The notes below the pieces were generated by a model. The model saw nothing but the letters and a program-made list of their open reading frames with translations, was not told the DNA's origin and searched no databases. From JAEUMW01 sp963734295 (GTDB taxonomy: Bacteria; Pseudomonadota; Gammaproteobacteria; Burkholderiales; JAEUMW01), in the NCBI GenBank assembly GCA_963734295.1, contig CAVTGS010000011.1, positions 1 to 64,000 of the forward strand: DNA of 64,000 nucleotides. Direction: 5' to 3'. Of this stretch, positions 52,494-61,612 are shown piece by piece. Each line of letters starts with the position of its first letter. Positions within the stretch are counted from its first letter, which is position 1. The translations under genes were made by a program, and so were the position numbers.

Positions 52494-53075
52494 TCAGGTC
52501 CCGAGCAGTTTGCGCTTGAGGGCGGCGAATTCCTCGTCCGTGAGGAGGCCTTTCTCCCGCAACGCCGCTGCTTCGCGCAGCGCCTCGACCAGGCGCCCGG
52601 ACTCGGCATCGCCGCGCGGCGGACTCGCCACCAGGGAAGCAGGCACGCGTTCGGGAGGCGGGGGTTCGGGAGGCGCCAGTTTGGGCGGCGCAGCCACGTT
52701 CGGGCAGTAAGTGAGGAACGCCTCCAGGAATTCGTCGCTCAGCGCGAGATCCGCCGCGAATATCACTTCGCGCGTAGTGCTCGTATGCACGTGCAGGGTC
52801 GCGCCCCACTTTCCCCTTATCGCCTCTACCCCTACGACTGCGCCATGAACATGGCCCCGGGGCGGCCGCTTCCCGTTGACGGTGACGCACAGCAGCCGCT
52901 GTGGCGTCAGCGCCCAGAGCATCCACCCGACGCGTTCGCCGCGCCCGCGCAGGTACCGCTCGAGCGTCTCGTCGGGCGCGAGCGACCGTTGCACCAACGC
53001 TTCCTCCGCCGGGCTGAGCGGCGCGGTCACGAGCCTCGTCGCGCCTGAGAAAAGGATCTCGAACTCCTCGAACAT
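52494..53075 (-). CDS. SHOCT-domain protein with PH-like N terminus
   Basis: An intact 193-aa cytosolic protein. Residues about 20-125 resemble a bacterial PH-like module (GWMLWALTPQRLLCVTVNGK, EVIFAADLALSDEFLEAFL). A Pro-rich linker follows, and the C terminus is a SHOCT motif (LREAAALREKGLLTDEEFAA). Such proteins are common but poorly characterised. It lies between the two arms of the photosynthesis cluster, transcribed in the puf direction. A role in photosynthesis is not indicated by sequence. Confidence 0.7.
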   Translation of the reverse strand: MFEEFEILFSGATRLVTAPLSPAEEALVQRSLAPDETLERYLRGRGERVGWMLWALTPQRLLCVTVNGKRPPRGHVHGAVVGVEAIRGKWGATLHVHTSTTREVIFAADLALSDEFLEAFLTYCPNVAAPPKLAPPEPPPPERVPASLVASPPRGDAESGRLVEALREAAALREKGLLTDEEFAALKRKLLGT

Positions 53076-53241
53076 TGCGCACCTCGTATTGCATTCGTTT
53101 GAAGAAAGGGAACAGGACTTTTAAACGCTACCACCGGGTTCCGAGGGACTCAAGGCGAAAGGTCCTTGGCGACGGAGGACCTTACGCGGTGGGCCGGGGC
53201 AGCTCTCCTGTCAACTGCGACCCGCGCTGAATGAGTGCAAG

Positions 53242-53272
53242 AAAAAACAAGAGGCGACCCGTGGGCCGCCTC
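53242..53272 (-). terminator. Rho-independent terminator of the puf operon
   Basis: On the minus strand, about 28 bp after the pufC stop, GAGGCG...CGCCTC forms a stem extended inward by CCC/GGG pairs, followed by TTGTTTTTTC. Strong, classical layout. Confidence 0.85.
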
Positions 53273-53300
53273 ACGTCCATCATCACAAACCCCGCGGTCG

Positions 53301-54692
53301 TTACTCGATCTTCACCTCGACGCGCCGCGCGAAGCGCTCCTCGCCCGCGACGTTGGCCTCCGTCTGGAGGGGCTTGTCGAGCACCAGGCGGTCCTCGCTT
53401 ACCCCGGCCGTCTTGAGCGCGTCCCTCACTGCGATCGCGCGCTTCTTCGCGAGATCCTCGTTCTGCGCCACGTCTCCCGTTGCGGAGTGGTAGCCCGAGA
53501 TCTTGGCTTTCGCGCCCGGGTTCGCCTTGAGCGCGCCCAACACGGGGTCGAGAGACTGGTTGCCGTCGGCGGGCAGCGCAAACGACGCAACCGCGAAGAA
53601 CACTACCACCGTGCCCGCAACAGGGCCTGGAGCCGCGGCCGGAACGTCCTTGGGAGTCGTCGTCGCCGCCGCATGCGCCGCCTTGGCCGCCCCGCGCAGC
53701 GCGGGATAGTCCTTCAGCATATTGGCTCCGAAAAGCGGCTTGAAGACGCCCTGGTGGCACGTCCCACAGTTGGCCTTCGGCGCGTCGCCCAACGGCCCGA
53801 GACGATTGCGGGGATAGGTTCGCTGCAGCGGGTCGAGGTAGTCCGTATTGACCGCGCGAACCATGCGGATGCCGTACCACGCCGTGCTCCGCTGCGGCGT
53901 ACTCCCGTCCCACTCGAAGAACGAGCGGCTGTTGTGGCAATAGGTGCAATTGACGCCGAGTGACTGCGAGAAATGCATCATCAGTCCGTAGGTCCACTCC
54001 GTCTGCTTGATCGACTGCCGGTTGCCCTCAGGCAGCGCGGTGGTCGGAATCACGCGGATGTTGTTCTTCTGCTCGAGGAACGGCGTAAAGGGATCGTTCG
54101 GCAACGACGCCATGGCGACCTGTGGCGCTGGATAGTTCTGGCCCGCCCGGTTGCCCGCCCAGCCCGTAGCCGTCTGTGGGCCCGGATTCTCGAACCAGAT
54201 GTTCGCCGGCACGGGCTGCCCGCGGTGGCAGGTGTAGCAGGTCACGCCCGTGTCCGCGACGTGACTCTTCCAGTCGGCGTTGATGGTCCGCGTCATTTGC
54301 AGCATGCGCCGTGCGACTACCTTCGTGTACAGGGCGTCGGAAGACAGTGCCTCCCCCTCCTTGTGGCAGTAGGTACAACCCTGCTCTGGCGAAACCCAGC
54401 TCGTGATCGCTACCATGAGCCGCGTGAATTCACCGGCACTCAGGTCGCCCAGAACCTGCACGTTTTGGTACACCTTCGAAGCCAGGGGTCCGCCGGGCTC
54501 AGCCGCAGGAGTGGGCGCCGGCGCCTGGTTGACAGCCCACTGCTTCTCGACGATGCGAGGGTTGAAGTTCTGCTCCATCGCCACCCCCCGGTACCCGCGC
54601 TGAATGCTCTCGGGAGGGGGGCGCTCGCAACCGAGCGTGAGAACCGTAACGCCCAAAAGCATCACGAAGGAACTGCGGGTGATGGTATTCAT
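53301..54692 (-). CDS. pufC: Reaction-centre tetraheme cytochrome c with C-terminal OmpA-like domain
   Basis: A 463-aa lipoprotein that re-reduces the oxidised special pair. Lipobox VTVLTLGC gives lipidated Cys22. Four heme motifs: CTYCH (106-110), CYTCH (152-156), CTYCH (249-253) and CGTCH (309-313), with axial Met candidates in helices before them. The normal PufC ends near residue 335. Here an Ala/Pro linker (about 336-358) leads to an OmpA-like domain (about 360-463: FALPADGNQSLDPVLGALKA, GYHSATGDVAQNEDLAKKRA, AVRDALKTAGVSEDRLVL, RRVEVKIE). The usual diaminopimelate-binding Asp is replaced (GYHSATG), so peptidoglycan binding is uncertain. The frame is unbroken. The ATG overlaps the pufM stop. 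Confidence 0.95.
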   Translation of the reverse strand: MNTITRSSFVMLLGVTVLTLGCERPPPESIQRGYRGVAMEQNFNPRIVEKQWAVNQAPAPTPAAEPGGPLASKVYQNVQVLGDLSAGEFTRLMVAITSWVSPEQGCTYCHKEGEALSSDALYTKVVARRMLQMTRTINADWKSHVADTGVTCYTCHRGQPVPANIWFENPGPQTATGWAGNRAGQNYPAPQVAMASLPNDPFTPFLEQKNNIRVIPTTALPEGNRQSIKQTEWTYGLMMHFSQSLGVNCTYCHNSRSFFEWDGSTPQRSTAWYGIRMVRAVNTDYLDPLQRTYPRNRLGPLGDAPKANCGTCHQGVFKPLFGANMLKDYPALRGAAKAAHAAATTTPKDVPAAAPGPVAGTVVVFFAVASFALPADGNQSLDPVLGALKANPGAKAKISGYHSATGDVAQNEDLAKKRAIAVRDALKTAGVSEDRLVLDKPLQTEANVAGEERFARRVEVKIE

Positions 54693-55666
54693 TGCGTTAC
54701 TCCCGAGAGCGTTGCCGGGTCTACCACCGGCGGGAATACAGCCGGATAGGACGGCGCGACACCGTGCTTCACCGCCCAGAGGAACCAGTTGTCGACCACG
54801 GTTCCGGTGAGCAGCATGCCGATGCCTCCGGTGAGCGGAGTCAACACTGCAAACCACCAAGCCCAGCGGTGAATCGATTCCATGGTCGCGTTGAAACCCA
54901 TGGTCCAGCGCCAGAAGAGCGCGGCGCGCTCCGACGCGGTGCCGCGGTCGACGACCTGGTCGATCTCGCGGTCGCCCCCGAACCGGCTCACGGCGAGCAC
55001 GGTGCCCGCATGCATCGCGAAGAGCAGGGTCGAGCCATAGAGGAACGCGATCGACAGCATGTGGAACGGGTTGTAATAGAGGTTCCCGTACTTGATGGAG
55101 AATGCCGCCGTCCAGTCGAGGTGCGGAAAGATGCCGAAGGGCACGGCCTCGGCCCAGCTCCCCATCAGAATCGGGCGGATGAAGCCGAGCACGAGGTAGA
55201 GCCAGATCGCCGACGCGAATGCCCAAGCGAGGTGGGTTCCCAGCCCCATCGCGCGGGCACGCCGGTAGATGTGCGTCCACCACAGGAGGATCGAGGTCGT
55301 CAGGAAGAACCCTGCCATCAGCCACCACCCGCCCTCGTTCAGGGGCGGAATGCGAAGACCGTAGCCGGGCGCCGGCGGCTCCAGCGCGAGCCAGGGCAAC
55401 TGCCGGACGAACTGGATCGGATCCCAATTGACCGACGCCAGCATGTTGAGCCCGATGATCTCGAAGGCGATGAACCCGAAGAGCAGCGAGGCGACGCCGG
55501 TCGCACCGAGGTAGATGGGGCCTATCTGAGCATCGCCGATGCGGCCGAGCCAGTAAGAGAAGATCGGCGTCCCTTGGCGTACCCAAGTGCCTCGCTCGGT
55601 CGGCACGCCGACGTAGGCCGGGGCGCGCACCTGCACGCGGGTAAAGATGTTCTGATATTCAGCCAT
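54689..55666 (-). CDS. pufM: Photosynthetic reaction centre subunit M
   Basis: An intact 325-aa reaction-centre M chain with five membrane helices, binding bacteriochlorophyll, bacteriopheophytin and QA. Seen: MAEYQNIFTRVQVRAPAYVG, PLNEGGWWLMAGFFLTTSIL, YNPFHMLSIAFLYGSTLLFA with the special-pair His, and MHAGTVLAVSRFGGDREIDQ with iron/quinone ligands. The Met at 55666 is used instead of 55717, which would overlap the intergenic ribosome-binding region (AAGGGGGAAAA just upstream). ATGA overlap with pufC. Confidence 0.96.
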   Translation of the reverse strand: MAEYQNIFTRVQVRAPAYVGVPTERGTWVRQGTPIFSYWLGRIGDAQIGPIYLGATGVASLLFGFIAFEIIGLNMLASVNWDPIQFVRQLPWLALEPPAPGYGLRIPPLNEGGWWLMAGFFLTTSILLWWTHIYRRARAMGLGTHLAWAFASAIWLYLVLGFIRPILMGSWAEAVPFGIFPHLDWTAAFSIKYGNLYYNPFHMLSIAFLYGSTLLFAMHAGTVLAVSRFGGDREIDQVVDRGTASERAALFWRWTMGFNATMESIHRWAWWFAVLTPLTGGIGMLLTGTVVDNWFLWAVKHGVAPSYPAVFPPVVDPATLSGVTQ

Positions 55667-55680
55667 GTTTTTCCCCCTTC

Positions 55681-56502
55681 TCACCAGATCGGCAGATTCA
55701 GGTACCAGTTCCACCACTCCGGCCAGCCACGGGTCCAGAAGGGGCCACTGATGACGATGCAGACGGCGCTCCAGAACACAGCGCTCACGGCGAGGAACAG
55801 ACCCAGACGGTGGATACCGAGCGCCCCGATCGAGTAGCCGATCGTGTCGCGGAAGAAGCTGTTCTCATGCTCTGCCGTCTTGACCGGTTCGCCCTTCTTC
55901 GGGTTGGTCACCGACAGAATCAGCGAGCCGTGCATCGACAGCGCCAACGTCGTCGTGAAGAAGAACGTGATGGCTAGCATGTGGGCCGGGTTGTAATGGA
56001 AGTGCAGGTACTGGTATCCGACATTGGACACCCAGTCCAGGTGGCTCATGATGCCGTAGGGAAACCCGTGCCCCCATGCACCCAGCAGCACGGGCCTGAT
56101 CACGGTGAGCGTGACATAGGCCAGGATCGCAAAGCTGAAGGCAAACGGCACGTGATAGCCGATGCCGAGCTTGCGGCAGATCTCGACCTGGCGAAGTGCC
56201 CACGAGACGAAGGCGCCGATTGCGCAGAACGTGATGAACTGCCAGAGGCCACCCTCGTTCAGCGGCGCGATGTTCAGCCCGTACTTCAAGTCGGGCGGGG
56301 CGATGCTGATCTGCCAGAGGTTCCAGGTCGGCCCGATGGCCGCGCCCCAGATGATCAGCACGATGCCAAGCAGCGCGAAGAACGCCGTCGTGACCCCGAA
56401 GAAGCCGACATAGAACGGCCCCACCCAGAAGTCGAACAGATCTCCGCCGATCAGCGTCCCCCCGCGAACGCGGTATTTTCTTTCAAAGCTAAGCATGGCC
56501 AT
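55681..56502 (-). CDS. pufL: Photosynthetic reaction centre subunit L
   Basis: An intact 273-aa reaction-centre L chain beginning MAMLSFERKYRVRGGTLIGG, with five membrane helices. Special-pair His in HFHYNPAHMLAITFFFTTTL; iron/QB ligands in LSMHGSLILSVTNPKKGEP and the EHENSFFRDTIGYSIGALG segment. GGGAG lies 8 nt before the start; the Met two codons later is an alternative. Separated from pufA by a hairpin-bearing spacer. Confidence 0.97.
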   Translation of the reverse strand: MAMLSFERKYRVRGGTLIGGDLFDFWVGPFYVGFFGVTTAFFALLGIVLIIWGAAIGPTWNLWQISIAPPDLKYGLNIAPLNEGGLWQFITFCAIGAFVSWALRQVEICRKLGIGYHVPFAFSFAILAYVTLTVIRPVLLGAWGHGFPYGIMSHLDWVSNVGYQYLHFHYNPAHMLAITFFFTTTLALSMHGSLILSVTNPKKGEPVKTAEHENSFFRDTIGYSIGALGIHRLGLFLAVSAVFWSAVCIVISGPFWTRGWPEWWNWYLNLPIW

Positions 56503-56561
56503 TGTCAGATTCTCCCGTCGGAGGGCACGTCATCGCGCGCCCTCGCAGCACTCCTGGCGAC

Positions 56562-56596
56562 GGACGGGGGAGGAGCAGAACGCTCCCACCTCGTCC
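56562..56596 (-). other. pufA-pufL intercistronic mRNA hairpin
   Basis: On the minus strand GGACGAGGTGGGAGC pairs with GCTCCTCCCCCGTCC around a 5-nt loop (15-bp stem, two mismatches, one G-U). In Rhodobacter a hairpin at this place stabilises the upstream pufBA message and sets the LH1 to reaction-centre ratio. No T-tract follows, so it is not a terminator. Confidence 0.75.
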
Positions 56597-56616
56597 GCCG
56601 CCCACCGCAAACGACG

Positions 56617-56811
56617 CTACTTCGGAACTGTCGGCGGCAGCGGTGCATTCTGCTGCGCCGCGACTGCGCGCACCTTGACCGGACCTTGCAGCCAGTTCAA
56701 CCGGTCGGTGCTGAGTAGAATGAAGTGAATCAGCAACGCCAGCACACCGAGGAACACAAACAACCCGACGAGCGCCCTGCGCGGATCGAAAAGCAGCCAA
56801 AGTCTCCACAT
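56617..56811 (-). CDS. pufA: LH1 alpha polypeptide
   Basis: A 64-aa core-antenna alpha chain: basic N terminus MWRLWLLFDPRRALVGLFVF, one membrane helix and the bacteriochlorophyll-ligand His29 (LLIHFILLSTDRLNWL). The tail is Ala/Pro-rich. GGAG precedes the ATG. No LH2 (puc) genes are in the window. Confidence 0.95.
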   Translation of the reverse strand: MWRLWLLFDPRRALVGLFVFLGVLALLIHFILLSTDRLNWLQGPVKVRAVAAQQNAPLPPTVPK

Positions 56812-56822
56812 GTTCGTTTCTC

Positions 56823-57032
56823 CTATGACAAGTACGACAGAACCTGCACGACGTCGTTAGCCGCCAGCTGGCACGCGGCTCCGGTCGTCCACGGGCACCA
56901 CTGCCACGCCAGGAAGTGCGCGATGATCGCGATGATCATGAAGATGATGAAGCTCATCATGAAGACGCCGTGAAACTCTCTGGCTTCCGACTCCGAGAGC
57001 CCCGATAGCGAGGCACCTTTTAGCTCGGCCAT
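56823..57032 (-). CDS. pufB: LH1 beta polypeptide with Cys substitution and C-terminal extension
   Basis: A 69-aa core-antenna beta chain: SGLSESEAREFHGVF, one membrane helix and ligand His39 in IIAHFLAWQWCPW. The usual WxWRPW is WQWCPW here, and about 20 residues with a second Cys (TTGAACQLAANDVVQVLSYL) follow, longer than typical beta chains. Start MAELKGASLS at 57032 has GGAGGT about 8 nt upstream; the longer frame to 57107 is non-coding in character. Confidence 0.93.
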   Translation of the reverse strand: MAELKGASLSGLSESEAREFHGVFMMSFIIFMIIAIIAHFLAWQWCPWTTGAACQLAANDVVQVLSYLS

Positions 57033-57168
57033 TGCTCTTACCTCCGAATTGGCCTTGCGGCCGTTACCGCGCACCTCCCGCGCGGCGGGGTTCTCCGTCG
57101 TGGCCACTGGTCGCCACGCCGAAGCTTCCGCCCGATGCTGCCAGGCGAATTCCTGTCGATCGCTACCG

Positions 57169-57387
57169 CTACATCAGGAACGGCATCACGTCGTACACCG
57201 CGCCACGCACGCCTTCGAGCATCGAAGTGTGGCGCCCCGTCCCGGGCAGCCAGTCGCTCCACTGTCGCCCCAGAAGGCTCGCGAAAATCGCCACTGCGAG
57301 AAAGACCACGAAGCTCGCCGCGAAGATGAGACTCATGCGCTTGCGCCCCGGGTCGCCCGGCAAGCGGCTTTTTCTGTCGTCAACCAT
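57169..57387 (-). CDS. pufQ: PufQ-like small membrane protein
   Basis: A 72-aa protein with a basic N terminus (MVDDRKSRLPGDPGRKRMSL), one membrane helix (IFAASFVVFLAVAIFASLLG) and a short polar tail. Its place between bchZ and pufB is that of pufQ, which affects bacteriochlorophyll supply to assembly. Sequence likeness to Rhodobacter PufQ is weak, so the name rests mainly on position. A ribosome-binding region ATTCGGAGGTAA is almost identical to that of pufB. 57033-57168 contains no further gene that I can see. Confidence 0.7.
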   Translation of the reverse strand: MVDDRKSRLPGDPGRKRMSLIFAASFVVFLAVAIFASLLGRQWSDWLPGTGRHTSMLEGVRGAVYDVMPFLM

Positions 57388-57482
57388 AAGCGTTACCTCC
57401 GAATGAGCCCTTCGTCCCAAATCCAGCCTCTCACCTCCGGCGCCAGGGCCGCGAGCAACGCCGAGCGCGGCAGGAGCGCGAC

Positions 57483-58944
57483 TCATGCGGGCTGACCTTC
57501 CTTCAACGCGGCCCGCGAGCGGGTCACCCGCGCTGCCGTGACCGTCTCTTCGCCAGCGCGCCGTGCATCCTGTTCCGCGCGATCGCGAATGCGCTTCGCC
57601 GCCGAGATGCGAACCAGCAGCGGCTCCGTCTCGAGGTATTTTTCGAGCAGCCGGTGCGCCTCGTCGTCCCAAGGCGTCGCGTCGGCGCGAGCGAGCCGCG
57701 CGGGCGTGGCCTCGACGCGGTCCATGTCGGATGCGAGCGGCAGGATGTGGAACAGCGCATCGAAGAGCGCGTTGCACACTTCCTGCACCAGGTAGGTGGC
57801 GCCGGCGTAACCCATGAACGGCGTGCCGGTGTGGCGGCGGATGATCGCGCCCGGGAACGACGCCGGGATATACATCGCACGCGCGCCGACCTCGGCGAGA
57901 TACATGCGCTCGTTGTAGCTGCCGAACATCACGAGCGGCGTCTTCTCGCGCACCGCCTGCCGCACTGCCTCGTTGTCGGGCTTCACGCCCGGCGCTGCGC
58001 GCGAACGAGAAGGTGCACGGCAGCCCCATCTCGGTCTCGAGGAAGTGGCGCACGCCGCGCGCGTAGGTTTCGTTGGCGACGATGGCGAAGCTCGCGGTGC
58101 CGAAGAAGTCCTGCGTGACCGAGCGCCACAGATCCCACAGCGGCTTGATGGTGGTGTGCTTCTCGCGCTCGATGAACGGCTCGGGATCGAGGCCCGAGCA
58201 GTTCGCCCAGCGTGCGCAGGAATTTGGTCGTGCTGTGGAGCCCGATCGGCGCCTGCAGATAGGGGCGCTCGAGCGCCTCGCACAGCATGCGGCCGAACTC
58301 GCGGTACATGCAGACGTTCACGTCGGCGTCGGCGAGCTTCGGCACGTCGGCGAGATGGCTGCCGAGCGGGAACACCATGTTGATCTCGGCGCCGATGCCT
58401 TCGACCAGGCGGCGGATCTCGGCGAGATCGGACGGCGTGTTGAACATGCCGTAGATCGGGCCGATGATGTTGACCCGCGGCTTCTCGCCTTCCTTGCGCG
58501 GCTTGCGCTCGGGGACGCGCTTCAGCCCGTATTCGGTCCAGAGCCAGTACATCGCGCGATTGGCGCTCTGCCACTGATCCTCGTCGATCGTGCGCGGCAG
58601 GAAGCGCTGGATGTTCGTGCCCTTCGGGCGTGACACCGCCGCCGATCATCTCGGCGATCGAGCCGGTCACCACCACCGCCGGCAGCTCCGGATCGAGCGT
58701 GCGGTGCGCCCGCTTCATCGCGCCTTCGGTGCCGTGCTGGCCGAGTTCTTCCTCGCCCAGGCCCGGTCACGACGATCGGCAGCTCGTGCGGCGGCAGCGC
58801 GTCGGTGTAGTGCAGCACCGACGTCACCGGCAGGTTCTCGCAGCCGACCGGGCCGTCGATGATCACCTGCAGGCCCTTGATCGCCGTGAACACGTAGACG
58901 GAACCCCAGTAGCCGCCGGCGCGATCGTGGTCGAGGACCAGCAT
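57483..58944 (-). CDS. bchZ: Chlorophyllide a reductase subunit Z (frame-interrupted)
   Basis: With BchY forms the catalytic part of COR, which reduces ring B of chlorophyllide. N terminus MLVLDHDRAGGYWGSVYVFT, then IIDGPVGCENLPVTSVLHYT with a cluster Cys, AVVVTGSIAEMIGGGVTPEG, RVNIIGPIYGMFNTPSDLAE and PFMGYAGATYLVQEVCNALF. Frame changes near 58770, 58625, 58195 and 57995. The ATG overlaps the bchY stop (ATGA). Confidence 0.94.
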
Positions 58945-60570
58945 CAGACCATCTCCTCGGCCTTGCGCTTCTTCGCCAGCTTGGCGAGTTGCCGCTTGTA
59001 GAGCTCGCGGAACTCGGGTCGATCCCGCGGGACGTCTTCCCAGACACCGGCCGCATACCCTTCGCCGACGCCGGCGAAGAACGCCTTCATCTCGTCGAAG
59101 CGCCCTTGCTCGCCAGCGCGGCATTGATCACCTGCGCGAGCGAACCCGCGCCCGCCGGACCCATCAGCGGCCGCGCGGAGATGAGGTTGGTGAAGTACAG
59201 CGCCGGGATCGCGCGCTCCTTCGCGCTTCTGCACGACCGGCGTGGTGCCGATCGCGAGGTCGGGCTCGAACTCGTCCATCGCCGCGAAGTCCTGCTCGAG
59301 CGAGGCGCGGTACTGCACGCGCACGCCTTTCGCCTCGAGCCATTCGCGATCCGGATCCGACCACTGCGTGCGCGGGCAGGCGGTGCCGACGTAGCGGACG
59401 TCGGCGCCGCTCTCGACCAGCAGCCGCGCGACGAGCAGCTCCGAACCTTCGTAGCCGGACAGCGTGATGCGGCCCTTGATCGGCGTCTTCGCGAGCGCTC
59501 CCTTGATGGCGGGCAGGAAGCGATTCTTCGCCGCGTCGACCTTGGCGCGCGCGATGCCGCACGCATCGCCGATCGCATCGAGCCAGGCGGCGGTGCCGTC
59601 GTGCCCGACCGGCGCCGAGCCGACGATCGCGCGACCGGCGGCGTCGAACTCGCGGAAGACGGCCGTGTAGAACGGATGAATCGCCGCGACCACGGCGCAG
59701 TCGAGCGCCGCATACAGTTCGCGCCATTCGCGCGTCGGCACCACCGGACCGGCCGCGAGCCCGAGCGGTTCGAGCATCATGCCGATGCCGACCGGATCGG
59801 CCGGGAAACATCTCGCCGACCAGCGTGACCGTCGGCTTGTCGCTCGCGCCGGTGCGCGGCGCCTGCACCGGGCCCAGCTCGGCCTCCGTGCGCGCGTACT
59901 TGAGCATCGCGCCCGCCAGCACGTCCTTCGCCTCGGCGTGCGTCGGCACGCCGAAGCCCGGCACGTCGATGCCGATGATGCGAACGCCGTTGATCTCCTT
60001 CGGCAGGAGCCGCAGCGGCACGCCGGAGGCGGTCGGCACGCAGAGATTGGTGATGACGACGGCGTCGTAGTGCTCCGGGTCGGCAAGCTTGAACACCGCC
60101 TCGCGGATGTCCTCGAACAGCTTGCCGGTGACGAGCGTCTCGGAGTTGAACGGCACGTAGCCGACGGTGCGGCGCGCGCCGTAGAAGTGCGAGGTGAAGG
60201 TGAGGCCGTAGACGCAGCACGCGGAGCCCGACAGGATCGTCGCGGTGCGCCGCATGCGCAGGCCGACGCGCAGCGAGCCGAAGGCCGGGCACATGCTCTG
60301 CGGCTGGTCGTGCGGCCCGGTCGGATAGTCGGCGGCGTAGCGATCGAGCGTTTCGCTCTTGCCGGCGGCCGCTGCGGCGCGCCGCATCTCGTCCCGGCCC
60401 GCATGGCAGCCGACCCCGTCACTCTGGGTCGCGGCGACGTTGATCGGAATGACCTGCCTCTCGCCGCCACGTGCCTCGCCGTCGTTCGCCATCGGCGTCG
60501 CGGCCGCGTCGTCATAGACGACTTCGCCGGCGGAGCGGGCGAGAGCGGTTTCGGGCGTGGGGGCGTTCAT
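58944..60570 (-). CDS. bchY: Chlorophyllide a reductase subunit Y (frame-interrupted)
   Basis: COR catalytic subunit. Start MNAPTPETALARSAGEVVYD; then DQPQSMCPAFGSLRVGLRM, SGSACCVYGLTFTSHFYGAR, GIDVPGFGVPTHAEAKDVLA, GYEGSELLVARLLVESGADV and a C terminus rich in Lys (LAKKRKAEEMV). Frame changes near 59808, 59225 and 59105. It starts about 20 bp after the bchX stop. Confidence 0.93.
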
Positions 60571-60590
60571 GGGCGGAAGATCGCGGGCTT

Positions 60591-61612
60591 TCAGACCGTC
60601 GTCGTAGACGACTTCGAGCGACTTCTTCTCGACTTCGTGCTGCCGCATCATGTCGAACGTCGTCGCCGGCTCGAGCACGACGTCGCGGCCGACTGCATCG
60701 CCGCTGAACAGGCCGAGCAGACCGTCCTGGGTCAGCGGCTTCGGTCGCAGCGGCGGCGCCTCGGCGACGTTGGTCGCGAGCTCCTCGAACAGCGGCGCCC
60801 ACTGGCCGCCGGGGCGGCCGATGATTTCGTAGTTGGCGCTCTTGCGGCGGATGTCGTCGTGCGCGGGAATCGCCGCCAGCACCGGGATGCCGACCGCCTC
60901 GGCGAACGCCTGCGCCTCGCCGGTGCCGTCGTCCTTGTTGATGACCAGGCCGGCGACGCCGACATTGCCGCCGAGCTTGCGGAAATACTCGACCGCCGAG
61001 CAGACGTTGTTGGCGACGTACGAGCGACTGCAGGTCGTTCGAGCCGACGACGATCACCTTCTGGCACATGTCGCGCGCGATCGGCAGGCCGAAGCCGCCG
61101 CAGACCACGTCGCCCAGGAAATCGAGCAGGACGTAGTCGAAGCCCCAGTCGTGGAAGCCGAGCTTCTCGAGCAGTCTCGAAGCCGTGGATGATGCCGCGC
61201 CCGCCGCAGCCGCGGCCCGACCTCGGGCCCGCCGAGCTCCATCGCGAAGACGCCGTCGCGCTTGAAGCAGACGTCGCCGATCGCGACCTGCTCGCCGGCG
61301 AGCTTCTTCTTCGACGAGGTCTCGATGATGGTCGGGCACGCGCTGCCGCCGAACAGCAGCGAGGTCGTGTCGCTCTTGGGGTCGCAGCCGATCAGCAGCA
61401 CCTTCTTGCCCTGCTGCGCCATCATGTAGGAGAGGTTGGCGAGCGTGAAGCTCTTGCCGATGCCGCCCTTGCCGTAGATCGCGATGATCTGCGTCGTCTT
61501 TCGCGGCCGGTGCGGTGGGCACCGGATCGGGCTCGATCGCGGCCTCCGCCCGCAGCTGGACCTTCATCACCTGGAGGGCGGCCGAGCCCGAACTTCCGCA
61601 AGACGAGGTCAT
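60591..61612 (-). CDS. bchX: Chlorophyllide a reductase ATPase subunit X (frame-interrupted)
   Basis: NifH-like Fe protein of COR. P-loop IYGKGGIGKSFTLANLSYMM, GCDPKSDTTSLLFGG, the cluster Cys in DFLGDVVCGGFGLPIARDMC, and C-terminal LEPATTFDMMRQHEVEKKSL. Start at 61612 (MTSSCGSSGSAALQ) overlaps the bchC stop. Frame changes near 61500, 61215, 61175 and 61028, and an extra G just before the end; without it the reading is VVYDDV followed by TGA at 60591. Confidence 0.93.
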
